Shown: piece after piece, positions 38,301-46,424 of the stretch
Numbering within the stretch: position 1 is the stretch's first letter
Layout: each line of letters begins with the position of its first letter
Assembly (NCBI GenBank): GCA_001899175.1
Contig: MKVH01000025.1
Span: forward strand, 62,001 to 126,000
Reading direction: 5' to 3'
DNA length: 64,000 bases
Source of the DNA: Candidatus Kapaibacterium thiocyanatum
Lineage (GTDB): Bacteria; Bacteroidota; Ignavibacteria; Kapaibacteriales; Kapaibacteriaceae
Notes under the pieces: generated by a model
Seen by the model: the letters and a program-made list of their open reading frames with translations, nothing else
Told to the model about the DNA's origin: nothing
Database searches by the model: none
Program-made: the position numbers and the translations under genes

Positions 38301-38488
38301 ACGGAGTTCTCGACTTCCGACGGCGAAGCACCGGGATAGAGCGTGGTAACGCTTACGACCGGGATGGAGAACTTGGGCATGAGCTCGTAATTGAGCTTCG
38401 TGAAGCTCAGGAGCCCGAGAAAACCGAGAACGGAGAAGATCACCACAATGAGCGAAGGCCGCTTTATCGCGATTTCCGTGATGGACAT
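35321..38488 (-). CDS. RND-family efflux transporter (AcrB-type inner-membrane pump)
   Basis: A 1055-residue proton-driven pump of normal length. There are twelve helices and two periplasmic loops, opening MSITEIAIKRPSLIVVIFSV. The proton-relay aspartates lie in GILVDDSIVVLENIYRHLE (helix 4). GLVAKNAILIVDFANHKK marks the second half. It sits after the adaptor (23-base gap) and outer-membrane factor as the last gene of a tolC-MFP-RND operon. The start at 38488 is the family start; the longer frame reads into the adaptor gene. Substrates (drugs, bile-like compounds or others) are unknown. Confidence 0.95.
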   Translation of the reverse strand: MSITEIAIKRPSLIVVIFSVLGFLGLLSFTKLNYELMPKFSIPVVSVTTLYPGASPSEVENSVTKRIEDALSNLENLDEIRSTSMESVSSVVLMLKPNANADIAIQDAQRKINAIASKLPDDAESPALGKFSFDEAPIMRLGVTARMPSSALFTIVKDEITPALAKLKGAAQVTIIGGEEREIKIQVNRQQCEAMGISLMQIVQAVQKANLEFPTGKVKSDESQSLIRLRGKYLTLDDIRNVIVANDKATGSPIRVSEVATVEDGVKDIKTFSRIDGVNSVGLLIQKQNDANAVELSKLIKKELKNIEEIYKDKGLKFDIASDTSDFTLAAANAVLFDLALAVIIVALCMLLFLHSLRNALIVMIAIPASLISVFAVMYMLGFSLNLMTLLAISLVVGILVDDSIVVLENIYRHLEDGEERVKASIRGRSEIGFTAVGITLVDVVVFLPITMVGGLISNLLLQFSIVIVVSTLMSLFVSFTLTPLLASRIARLEHLDPKRLTGRLVSGFERMIDKLAAAYSGVLRWALGHKRYVLGITVVLLVASFALIGNGFIGSEFVSQGDTGEYVITLELPQNATLEQTNQATQRAEEFLFKDPDVTHVFSSVGTTTGQSGSNEATNKSEINVKLVDRKKRSHASNIVAKMTKLKLEEILPNVKVSSSAISITGAANQAPIQISVTGNSLATNFRIADSVMQKLRSLQGTSEVKLSVETGNPEITVNVDRDKMTELGLSMDVVGMNMQAAFSGNTDTKFTQDGKDYDINIMYDAFNRRSVSDLSRLGFTNNRGESILLSQFASIGQSTSPSKLERKNRIPSVTVSSQVLGVSSGTITSQMTQWVKESNIPPGTTVAFEGNAKNMNEAFANLGFALIASILFVYLIMVALYDSYIYPFVVLFSIPVAVVGALLALALSMQPLSIFSMLGMIMLIGLVAKNAILIVDFANHKKAEGHNTIEALILAGRTRLRPILMTTLAMVFGMMPIALASGAGAEWKSGLAWVLIGGLTSSMLLTLVVVPSVYLIIDMLKREITNKQAKLILEDLADVDDEEIVLPNDSITA

Positions 38489-38511
38489 GGTGTTGACTCT
38501 TGTGGTGTTGA

Positions 38512-39576
38512 TTACTTGATGATCTGGATCTGCGATCCGTTCGCGAGGTTGAGCTGTCCGGATTCCACGACCTGCTGCGTCGGGTCGACGCCCGAGACGA
38601 CTTCCACGAGATCGTTCTGCATCGTGCCGATGGAGATGGACTTGAGAACTGCCTTGCCGTTCTCGACGATGTAGACATGCGGGTCCTGCACGCTGCCTAC
38701 GAGGCACTTGCCCGGAATGACCATAGCTGTCCTGTTGCCGCCGAACTCGAAGAAGGCATTGCCCGTCATACCCGAGAGCAAGGGCGTCTTCGCATTGTTC
38801 TGCAGGGTGATCTCCACGTCGTACTTGCGCGCACCGTCGGCGATCGTACCGATGGACGTCACCGTGCCCGTGAAGGAGCTGTTCGTATACATGTCCGGAA
38901 CGATGCGGACCTTCTGCCCCTTGCTCACGCTTACCACTTCGTGAGGCTGGAGCTTGACGATCATCTTCAGCGAGCTCAGGTCGGCGATCCTGGCGACGAG
39001 GTTACCCACCGTGACGAAGCTGCCGACTTCGAGAGACATGTTGTTGACGGTGCCGGAGACGGTCGATACGATGGACGTGGCCTTCAACTGTCGCTTGAGC
39101 GTGGCCACGCGCGTTTCCGCATTCACCACCGCCAGGCGCGCGTTGTTCACTTCCTGTTTGTTGACGGCATTACGCTTCAGCATTTCCGTATAGTTCTCCA
39201 GGTCCATCTGTGCCTGGGCGAGTGTCGCCCTGGCCTGCGTCAGATCGATGTTGATCTGTTCGTTGTCGAGCTGGACGACGGTCTGCCCCTTCTGCACGAC
39301 GTCGCCGTTGCGCAGTGCGATCGACGTCACGCGTCCTGCCGCTTCCGTCACGAGGTCGAGATGGTGAATGGGAGTGAAACGTCCGTTGATCTCGATGTTC
39401 CTTGACAACGTTTCGTTCCGGGGAGAAACGACGGTCACGGGAAATACCGTGCTTTTCTTGTTGGCGATGGCAGCGTTGGCCGCCATCACGTTCTTGTTGG
39501 ACGAGAGCTTCCACGCGGCGGCGGCGCTCAGGATCACGATGATCACGGCAGGCCAGATGAGGCGTTTCAGTTTCAT
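38512..39576 (-). CDS. RND efflux periplasmic adaptor subunit
   Basis: A 354-residue membrane fusion protein. An N-terminal membrane anchor (about 6-24, IWPAVIIVILSAAAAWKL) is followed by a lipoyl domain split around a coiled coil (GRVTSIALRNGDVVQKGQTV; SIVSTVSGTVNNMSLEVGSFV). A beta-barrel and membrane-proximal domain follow. It connects the RND pump to the outer-membrane factor. It lies 18 bases after the TolC-like gene and 23 before the pump. Confidence 0.92.
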   Translation of the reverse strand: MKLKRLIWPAVIIVILSAAAAWKLSSNKNVMAANAAIANKKSTVFPVTVVSPRNETLSRNIEINGRFTPIHHLDLVTEAAGRVTSIALRNGDVVQKGQTVVQLDNEQINIDLTQARATLAQAQMDLENYTEMLKRNAVNKQEVNNARLAVVNAETRVATLKRQLKATSIVSTVSGTVNNMSLEVGSFVTVGNLVARIADLSSLKMIVKLQPHEVVSVSKGQKVRIVPDMYTNSSFTGTVTSIGTIADGARKYDVEITLQNNAKTPLLSGMTGNAFFEFGGNRTAMVIPGKCLVGSVQDPHVYIVENGKAVLKSISIGTMQNDLVEVVSGVDPTQQVVESGQLNLANGSQIQIIK

Positions 39577-39594
39577 GGTGTCGGTGTAATGATG

Positions 39595-40938
39595 TTAGTG
39601 ATGTATCGATTTGATGTTGCCCGACGAGCGCAACAGGTCGAGTTCGGCGACGCGGACTTCGAGAACGGACTTGACGTAGTTCACCTGTGCTTCCCGCAAT
39701 GCCGTTTCGGCGTTGAAGAGTTCCGTCAGCGACACGATGCCGCCCTGGAACTGCGATTGCGTCGTTCGATAGACTTCGTCGGCCAGTTCCATGTTGTTGC
39801 GTTGCGTCGTCACTCCGGCCAGGTTGATCTCCATCTTGTTCCGTGCGTTGATGCTTTGCATCTTCAGTTGCTGCTCGAGATTCACCTTGTCGAGCTCGAG
39901 CTGCATGACGTCCACCCTGGCCTGCTGGGAACGTGCCATCTTGTTCAGCCCGTCGAAGAGGGGAACGTTGAGGGTGAGGCCGACGACGGACGTCGGAAAC
40001 CAGTTCGTGCCGCTGGCGAAGATGTTGGCGTTGTTCTGCTGTGCCTGATAGTTCATGCGCAGCGACATCGACAACGTGGGGAGATAGCCGGCGTTGATCT
40101 GGTCGACGCTCAGCGACGTCAGTTCGATCTTCATCTGCAGCAGCTTCAGATCCGTGATGTTCGCGTATCCGTCGGAGTTGACGGACTGTACGGCGATATC
40201 GGCATCGCCCATGACCTTCGGGAGAGCGATGGCGGAATCGAGCGGCATGCCCATGTGGAACTTGAGCAGCACCAGTTGCTGCGACTGGGCGAGGTCGAGG
40301 TTCTGCAGTTCCGTCTTCAGATTGGTCCGGTTGACCGCAAGACGGTCGTAATCCGTTTTCTTCGCGAAGCCTCGTTCCAGGCGCGCCTGCGTGATACCCA
40401 GAAGCGTATCGACCTTGGTGAGGTTGGCGATGATCAGATCGCGCTGGATGGCCGTTATCTGCGCGCCGTAGTAGGCCGAGGCGATGTTGTAGATCAGTTG
40501 CTCCTCGGCGTTCTCGACGCTGAGATTCGAGAGGTCCCGCGACGCCTTCGCCGCCTTGATGCCGGTGAGGATGGACTGGTTGTAGATGACCTGCTGGACG
40601 TCGATTCCGCCCGTCACATTATAGGTGGTACCGAACTGGACGGCGATGTTCTGTCCGGGCTGACCGAAGATCGCGCCCGGAATGATCTGCGTCGGCAGCT
40701 TCAGGTTGTCGTTGAAGGTACCGGTGGCATTGATCTGGGGAAGGTAGCCGGAGATGCCCTCCATGACCTTCATCTCCGTCTTCGAGATGTCCAGTCTCGA
40801 CCGCTGGAGACCGACGTTATGCTCCTTGCCGTAGTCGATGCATGCTTTGAGCGACATCTCCTGCTGCGCGGAAGCCGCGATGCCTAACGCCGGCAGCAGG
40901 CCGAGTATGGCGATGGTAGTCCTTAGCCAGGTTTTCAT
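39595..40938 (-). CDS. TolC-like outer-membrane factor of the RND pump
   Basis: A 447-residue outer-membrane channel with signal peptide ending around ALGIAASAQQ. It has two TolC repeats with long helices rich in Q, N and A. The C-terminal FQGGIVSLTELFNAETALREAQVNY segment is typical of efflux outer-membrane factors. It is the first gene of the efflux operon and has the 18-bp palindrome at 40971-40988 just 33 bases upstream of its start codon. This indicates repression by the adjacent GbsR-type regulator. Confidence 0.93.
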   Translation of the reverse strand: MKTWLRTTIAILGLLPALGIAASAQQEMSLKACIDYGKEHNVGLQRSRLDISKTEMKVMEGISGYLPQINATGTFNDNLKLPTQIIPGAIFGQPGQNIAVQFGTTYNVTGGIDVQQVIYNQSILTGIKAAKASRDLSNLSVENAEEQLIYNIASAYYGAQITAIQRDLIIANLTKVDTLLGITQARLERGFAKKTDYDRLAVNRTNLKTELQNLDLAQSQQLVLLKFHMGMPLDSAIALPKVMGDADIAVQSVNSDGYANITDLKLLQMKIELTSLSVDQINAGYLPTLSMSLRMNYQAQQNNANIFASGTNWFPTSVVGLTLNVPLFDGLNKMARSQQARVDVMQLELDKVNLEQQLKMQSINARNKMEINLAGVTTQRNNMELADEVYRTTQSQFQGGIVSLTELFNAETALREAQVNYVKSVLEVRVAELDLLRSSGNIKSIHH

Positions 40939-40970
40939 GGATTATTACTTGATCTCGAATTAAACAGAAT

Positions 40971-40988
40971 GTTCGGGATTAACCGAAC
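40971..40988. promoter_or_regulatory. operator-like palindrome GTTCG-N8-CGAAC (efflux operon)
   Basis: GTTCG-GGATTAAC-CGAAC, extended to a GTTCGG/CCGAAC inverted repeat, lies 33-50 bases upstream of the TolC-like gene. The same 18-bp architecture with identical half sites recurs at 41547-41564 before the regulator gene. This supports a common binding protein, most simply the regulator encoded between them. Confidence 0.7.
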
Positions 40989-41030
40989 CAATTGGACAAA
41001 AGATTCAGCGTTGACGTTTCTTGTTCCCGT

Positions 41031-41501
41031 TTACTGTTTCCGGGCCTGCCAACGCTTGAAGAGAACCGGGAGTTCCTGGCGGATGAAGTCGAGGAAGCCG
41101 ATCAGGCTCTCGAGCTTTTCGTTGAATTCGGCCGTGGATGCCGGGCGCTGGTCGATGATCTCACGCAGGATGGTGCTGAGCTGCAGCATCTGGTCCAGAC
41201 GTTCGTTCACCTGTTCTTCCGAGTTGGCGACCTTGACCCGGAAGTAGCGCTTGCGCTCGCCGTGACGGGTGAAGTATTCGATCCTGTCCATCGTCAGCAA
41301 CAGACTGATGGCCGTGCTCGCCGAGCTCTTGCTGATGTTCAGGGTCTCGTGGATGGATTCGAAGGAGAGTTCGTAGTCATCCGACACCAGGAGCAGCGCG
41401 ACGATCCGGGCCGCCGCGGGCGGGAGCCCGAGCTCTTCATGAGCGACACCCAGACGCTCGATCAGGTTCTTCTGCTTTTCTGTCAGGTTCACTACTGCCA
41501 T
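41031..41501 (-). CDS. GbsR/MarR-type transcription regulator
   Basis: A 156-residue winged-helix repressor-like protein. The helix-turn-helix region is SFESIHETLNISKSSASTAISLL and the wing TRHGERKRYFRV. A C-terminal helical dimerisation part follows. The NLTEKQKNLIERLGVAHEELGLPPAAARI opening is typical of GbsR-type MarR relatives. The ATG at 41501 is chosen because ACGGA lies upstream; the ATG at 41513 lacks a ribosome binding site. It reads in the same direction as the efflux operon 93 bases downstream, and an identical operator lies before both. Confidence 0.85.
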   Translation of the reverse strand: MAVVNLTEKQKNLIERLGVAHEELGLPPAAARIVALLLVSDDYELSFESIHETLNISKSSASTAISLLLTMDRIEYFTRHGERKRYFRVKVANSEEQVNERLDQMLQLSTILREIIDQRPASTAEFNEKLESLIGFLDFIRQELPVLFKRWQARKQ

Positions 41502-41525
41502 TCCGTACCCCACATGATTGAAGTG

Positions 41526-41564
41526 CGAATATAAGAAGTTCTTTTAGTTCGGCAAAAGACGAAC
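41526..41564 (-). promoter_or_regulatory. regulator promoter overlapped by a second GTTCG-N8-CGAAC palindrome
   Basis: On the minus strand TTTG (41556-41553), a 19-nt spacer and TATATTCG (41533-41526) fit the Bacteroidota promoter with one mismatch. The palindrome GTTCG-GCAAAAGA-CGAAC (41547-41564, extended to AGTTCG/CGAACT) covers the TTTG box. A protein bound there would block RNA polymerase, so autorepression is likely. Confidence 0.7.
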
Positions 41565-41625
41565 TAATGGGGTGGCTATTGCCCTGCGCGAATTCCTCGC
41601 GTGGTATGGAAGTCGCCGATCATCG

Positions 41626-41658
41626 CGGGATCTCCGTCGGGCCCCGACGGAGATCCCG
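41626..41658 (-). terminator. long hairpin after the TonB receptor gene
   Basis: A perfect 15-bp stem CGGGATCTCCGTCGG/CCGACGGAGATCCCG with a 3-base loop lies 13 bases after the receptor stop. There is no U tract, so termination may need other factors, or the hairpin may protect the 3' end. Confidence 0.65.
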
Positions 41659-41670
41659 CACGTCGTTCGA

Positions 41671-43839
41671 TCAGAATGATGTATTGATCGATACCGACAT
41701 CGTACGCCCGTCGGCAGGAAGGATACCAGGTCCGGGATAGGCCGTGGCCCTCGACGTGAAATACCGCTCGTCGAGCAGGTTGTTGACGCTAGCCGAAATC
41801 TTCACGTTGCCGCTGAGCCGATACGTCGCCGTCAGGTCCACTACCGTATAGGCAGGAATCTTCCCAACGGTGCCATCGGCTTTCCATTCCGTATTCGCAG
41901 CGTCGGCATAGGTAGAGCTTACGTAGCTGATGGACGGCGCGACAGTGAGATCGGACAGCAGAAGACACGATAGTCCACCACGCACGATGACGTTCGGAGC
42001 GTTCTCCACGGAGTGACCGTTCGCCGGACCGGACACGTAGGCCGCCTTCATCACGGTGCCGTTCGCGAAAACCGTCAGCGCCGCGCTACCGTCCTTCGAC
42101 GTCCATGCCCGTGCATCGAGAGCTAGTTCGAGTCCGTAATGGTCGCTTCTTCCAACGTTCGTGCGATAACCGTTCGGATAGAGCACGTCGTTCGGTCGGA
42201 TGATGCCGATACGATCGTCGTAGCGAAGGAAGAAGAGCGAAGCGTTCACGTGAAGGATACTGCCGATCGTGCCGTGAGCTCCCAATTCCGATGTCCAGCC
42301 GACGGACGGCCGCATCGCGCTGTCGGTAGGAATGCCGTCGTACGGGAAGAGTTGCGCATAGAACGCAGGACGGTAGGCCTGGGCGATATTGCCGTACAAG
42401 GTGAAGGGGCCGACGTTTCGCAGTTCGACCATGGCGCTGAAGAGAGGGAAGGTGCGGTTGTTGGTCGCATCGAGCTGCGTGAATGGAGCGCTGGGAAGGA
42501 AGGGCGTCGCGGATGTCGCGCCGAATTCCTTCGTATACGAACCCGATCCGGTGTTCCTCAGGAATTCGAGCCTGGCACCTACGCCGATGCTCATGTCGGG
42601 AACGACGATCAGCTCCGTTTCCGCGAAGCCAGCGATGTTCAGTGCGCGCAGATCGAGGTCCAGCGTCTTCTGCGCGGTGAACGTCGTCGTATAATCCGAA
42701 CCATCTTCGCCCCTGCCCTGCGAGCGCTGCGTCGTCGTATAGGCACTCCGGATTCCGGTCGTGATCCTGAACGGGCGATCGAGCAGCGAGGTGCGTATGA
42801 GAAGACGCGACTCGAGAATGGTATTGAAGAAGTGATCGAGATTGACGCGACGAGCATTGCTTCCCGAATCGGCGACGGCCGTGGATGCGACGAGCGTGAT
42901 GCTGTTGCGATCGCCGATGAGACCCGATACATGCGTGTGCCATTCGACGTCGTCCGATATCCGCATATCCATCCTGATCGCAGGCATGATGCGTGGTGCG
43001 GCGAACCAGTCCCGCGGTCTGAATGCGGATCGGGGATCCGCGGCATACTGTGCTTCCGTCAAGCCATTCGGCATGTGTTCCACGAACGAGGCCCCGCTCA
43101 GTTCGGCTCTGATACGAAGAGCGTCGGAAACCTGCCATCCGAGCATGACATGTCCCGACAACGCATCGTAGCCGCTCATCGGTCGCCAGCCGTCCGACCT
43201 GCGGAACGAGACATAGGCGCGGTACGACAGGTCATCGATCGTACCATCGGCTCCGGCATACAGGGCTGCCAGACCATACGTTCCACCCGTCACGTTGGCA
43301 TCGAGATGGAATGGCCGCTGCGAAGGTTCGCGCAGGACGTAGTTCAACGTCCCACCGAACTGAGGCCCGAAGGTGATGCCTCCACCACCTCGAACGAGCT
43401 GTATACGCTCCAGCGCCTCGCCCGGTGGCGCGAAGTGCGCTTCCGGATATCCATATGGGTCCGATGCGATATCGTAGCCGTTCATGCGTACGCCGAACTC
43501 CGACGAACGATGTGCGCTCAGCCCACGTGCCGCGACGTTCGTTTGCAGTCCGGTACCGCTGAACTCCCAGATGTTGATGCCCGCCACACCGTTGAACAAC
43601 TGACGAGGATTGTTGATGGCCAGATTCGCCGCGACGGTCGTGACGTCGATCTCGTCCGTGCGACGTCCGTTGACGATCGACGCGGGCAGTCCCTTCGTCA
43701 TGGGAGTGACGGTCGGCAATCGTTCGACTTCGACGGGAATTGCGGGAACGGTAACGACGCGGATGGAATCGCCGCTGGCTGCCAGACAGGGCATGCAGGA
43801 AAGAAGACTGCACAGAAAGAAAGAGGAGAGGTAGCGCAT
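41671..43839 (-). CDS. TonB-dependent outer-membrane receptor (FecA-like)
   Basis: A 722-residue receptor. It has a signal peptide, a plug domain (about 50-160, with INIWEFSGTGLQTNVAARGL and LVRGGGGITFGPQFGGTLNYVLR) and a 22-strand barrel ending in SVSINTSF. The closing DERYFTSRATAYPGPGILPADGRT is typical of siderophore/FecA-type receptors. It imports a metal complex across the outer membrane using TonB energy. Ligand identity (ferric citrate-like or copper chelate) cannot be told. The nearby copper-type MbnP/MbnH genes make copper one possibility. It stands alone and divergent from the propeller-like gene. Confidence 0.92.
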   Translation of the reverse strand: MRYLSSFFLCSLLSCMPCLAASGDSIRVVTVPAIPVEVERLPTVTPMTKGLPASIVNGRRTDEIDVTTVAANLAINNPRQLFNGVAGINIWEFSGTGLQTNVAARGLSAHRSSEFGVRMNGYDIASDPYGYPEAHFAPPGEALERIQLVRGGGGITFGPQFGGTLNYVLREPSQRPFHLDANVTGGTYGLAALYAGADGTIDDLSYRAYVSFRRSDGWRPMSGYDALSGHVMLGWQVSDALRIRAELSGASFVEHMPNGLTEAQYAADPRSAFRPRDWFAAPRIMPAIRMDMRISDDVEWHTHVSGLIGDRNSITLVASTAVADSGSNARRVNLDHFFNTILESRLLIRTSLLDRPFRITTGIRSAYTTTQRSQGRGEDGSDYTTTFTAQKTLDLDLRALNIAGFAETELIVVPDMSIGVGARLEFLRNTGSGSYTKEFGATSATPFLPSAPFTQLDATNNRTFPLFSAMVELRNVGPFTLYGNIAQAYRPAFYAQLFPYDGIPTDSAMRPSVGWTSELGAHGTIGSILHVNASLFFLRYDDRIGIIRPNDVLYPNGYRTNVGRSDHYGLELALDARAWTSKDGSAALTVFANGTVMKAAYVSGPANGHSVENAPNVIVRGGLSCLLLSDLTVAPSISYVSSTYADAANTEWKADGTVGKIPAYTVVDLTATYRLSGNVKISASVNNLLDERYFTSRATAYPGPGILPADGRTMSVSINTSF

Positions 43840-44014
43840 GATTGTGCGGAAGGACGATGGACGATAAAAGGGGAGGCTATATCGTCATGGCCGTCGTGCG
43901 GTCGTCGATGCCGATCGCATGGACACGATAGTGATCGGTATCGCTATGCCGATCTGCGCTCCCCGAATGAATAATAATATAGTCGTCATCGTGGCATATA
44001 TGGAAGTGCCGAGA

Positions 44015-44038
44015 ACATGCTGAATTAATTGAGCATGT
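44015..44038. promoter_or_regulatory. inverted repeat ACATGCT-N10-AGCATGT
   Basis: A perfect 7-bp inverted repeat around an AT-rich 10-base centre (GAATTAATTG). It lies between the divergent TonB receptor and T9SS substrate genes. The 24-bp dyad and position suit a regulator binding site; no regulator gene adjoins it. Confidence 0.45.
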
Positions 44039-44121
44039 CCGATAGTAAATATCGTCTCGGAAATAGTCACGCTATTCACTATCATGTGCACGTACACATC
44101 GATACCATTACGAGGATGATG

Positions 44122-46302
44122 ATGATGCGAATGTCGACCGTATTCGCCATGCTGTTCGTCACGATATGTTCGTTGCATGCACAGATGACATGGAAGCCAC
44201 TCATGCAGCCGCTCGCTGGAGGATCCGTCTCGGATCTCGATCTCGGATCCAACGGCATGATCTATGGACATATGGGACCTATCGTCCTGTTGTCGAGAGA
44301 CCAGGGTGGGTTGTGGGAAGAGATCGCGAGGGTCATGGATGTCGACCCGGAGTCGTCGATCCGGATGGCGGTATTGAAGGGTGGCAGTGCGGCCGACAGA
44401 CTCGTACTCTATCCGGTGAACGGTCATGGCGATATGTGGGTGAACATCCGTCCGTCGTCCGCCTTCACGAAGATGGCCCTGCCCGCGGCTCTGGAGGGAA
44501 ACGGTCTTGCACTGTTCGGCTCGTCGAATGGCACCGTGTTCGCCTTCGTCATGACATCGAACGACAGCACGACCGTGTTCCGCAGCGATGATCGCGGAGA
44601 GACATGGACGTCCGAGATCACGTTGTCCGGCACCTATTTCAATGGCACGACGGAAGGGCCGGACGGCAGTCTCCTGTGCGGAGACAGTTGGAACAACCTT
44701 CTCTATCGGCGTACCGCCGACGGGCAGTGGGTCCAACTGGCGTTGCCCGATGAATCGAGGATCGACGCATGGGCGATGGGCGGAAGCGTCGTCGTCGCTC
44801 GTGCGGATACGGTGGTCTACAGATCCGTCGATGCCGGTACGACCTGGGAGAACATGAACAAGGGCTTCGATCATACCTTCAAGCAAGGCTTCGGCTTCTC
44901 GGAGAGCATGGCCGGCCTGCCGAACGGCGATATCGTCTACATTCGTTCGCTCGGGAACGAACAGTGCAGGATACAGTATCTCGAGCGCAATGCCACGGAA
45001 TGGGCTACGATGATCGACTCCCTGCCGATGCATCTCAGGAGCGTGTTCGCCGTCTCGTCATCGCGGATCATGGCGGTAGATGAGTCCGGTCCGGTAGTCA
45101 GCGACGATCAGGGAGCCACATGGCGAGAGAGCGTCACCGGATTGCATGCCGTTCCCGTATGGAGATTCGCCATCGGTGGCGAGACCATCGTCGCCGCATC
45201 GGCGAATGGGGATATCTATCGTGGTAACGTCGCCAGTGGCGTGTGGGACCCCGTACGCGTAACGCCGTTGCCGCGATCGTCGGGAGACTTCCCGATCGGT
45301 GACGTCGTCGCACTCGGTAACGGTACCTTCCTCGCCGACTCCAGACGACAGGGTATCCTGCGTTCCACCGACGACGGAAAGACATGGACCCTGATCAGTG
45401 AATGCGAAGGGTATGAGGACGGGCTGGGTTCGGGTTCCAGGTTCGTCGTACGCGGCAACGTGATCTACACCACCCTGCGTCATGCCATCGCCGCATCGAC
45501 GGACGCGGGAGCGACGTGGCGCACGCTGTATCGTAACGATACGGTCACCATGTGGTCCATGGCGGAACGCACGGCATCGGATCTCGTCATCACCGCCAAT
45601 CAGGCTTTGTACGAGTATCATGCGGGTGGTGCTGCGGCATTCTACAAACTCTGGGATCTCGAATCAGCGGGTATGATTCTGAGCATGGGGTCGTGGGACA
45701 CGTTCCGTATGGTCCTCATCGGTGGCGACGAGAATGAAGGTACGCTCCGTCTGACTCGGCCGACGAAGGGTTTCATGACGCCGGAAGTGTACGACATCAA
45801 GCTCGGGATGACGATGGACCTGCTTCTGTTCGACTACATGATGATTCCGAACGGGGACGTCTATCTCACGACAGCCGAAGCCATCTGGCGTCTGCAGGCC
45901 GACCAGAAATACGTCGAGCGTTTCCCGAATGAAGACTTCGTATGGGGCATGGCGCTCGGCTGGCACGATACCTATGGCCTCGTACGCTCGACGGTGCTCG
46001 GTGACATCGAGTATGCCGGTACGTCGGTGTCGGTCGATGAAGGTCGTGATCCGGTCGGTGTCACCTGTGGTATCCACCCCAATCCGGCATCGACGCGGAT
46101 CACCGTCCGTATGGCGAAGATCTCTGGCCCGGCGACGGCCGACGTCATCGACATGATGGGTAACACCATCCATTCGGCTATGGTGGACATCGCCGATGGT
46201 CGCGCATCGCTGGATGTGACGGCGCTCCCATCCGGAACGTATCGTCTGCGTATCCGCAATCACGATGCGATCGTCGGCACACAGCTCTGCATCGTTCGAT
46301 GA
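44122..46302 (+). CDS. secreted beta-propeller-like protein with T9SS sorting domain
   Basis: A protein of about 726 residues. A run of ATGs (44116-44125) opens a signal peptide (STVFAMLFVTICSLHAQ); 44122 is chosen for spacing to GAGG at 44112-44115. Repeated Asp-box-like segments (SDDRGETW, SVDAGTTW, SDDQGATW, STDDGKTW, STDAGATW) indicate a BNR/sialidase-like propeller. The last 80 residues form a type IX sorting domain (IHPNPASTRITVRM ... PSGTYRLRI). It would be exported and attached or released at the cell surface. Enzyme activity is unknown. Confidence 0.85.
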   Translation: MMRMSTVFAMLFVTICSLHAQMTWKPLMQPLAGGSVSDLDLGSNGMIYGHMGPIVLLSRDQGGLWEEIARVMDVDPESSIRMAVLKGGSAADRLVLYPVNGHGDMWVNIRPSSAFTKMALPAALEGNGLALFGSSNGTVFAFVMTSNDSTTVFRSDDRGETWTSEITLSGTYFNGTTEGPDGSLLCGDSWNNLLYRRTADGQWVQLALPDESRIDAWAMGGSVVVARADTVVYRSVDAGTTWENMNKGFDHTFKQGFGFSESMAGLPNGDIVYIRSLGNEQCRIQYLERNATEWATMIDSLPMHLRSVFAVSSSRIMAVDESGPVVSDDQGATWRESVTGLHAVPVWRFAIGGETIVAASANGDIYRGNVASGVWDPVRVTPLPRSSGDFPIGDVVALGNGTFLADSRRQGILRSTDDGKTWTLISECEGYEDGLGSGSRFVVRGNVIYTTLRHAIAASTDAGATWRTLYRNDTVTMWSMAERTASDLVITANQALYEYHAGGAAAFYKLWDLESAGMILSMGSWDTFRMVLIGGDENEGTLRLTRPTKGFMTPEVYDIKLGMTMDLLLFDYMMIPNGDVYLTTAEAIWRLQADQKYVERFPNEDFVWGMALGWHDTYGLVRSTVLGDIEYAGTSVSVDEGRDPVGVTCGIHPNPASTRITVRMAKISGPATADVIDMMGNTIHSAMVDIADGRASLDVTALPSGTYRLRIRNHDAIVGTQLCIVR

Positions 46303-46325
46303 ACGATTGACGATATGGACAACGA

Positions 46326-46361
46326 GACGGCCTCCGGCGGATGATTCCACCGGAGGCCGTC
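46326..46361. terminator. bidirectional hairpin between convergent genes
   Basis: GACGGCCTCCGG (46326-46337) pairs with CCGGAGGCCGTC (46350-46361), with a 12-base loop, between the T9SS substrate gene and the minus-strand copper operon. Tails are only weakly T-rich. Confidence 0.65.
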
Positions 46362-46424
46362 GTCATTTGCAGTATGCCGCGTCGAATGCGATCGGGGATC
46401 CCGTCACCTGTCGAGATGGCGATA

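Noticed and set aside
40939-41000. A TTTG/TAnnTTTG promoter for the efflux operon
   Set aside because: A TTTG is present at 41000-40997 (minus), but no TAnnTTTG lies 19-21 nt downstream, so the promoter was not annotated.
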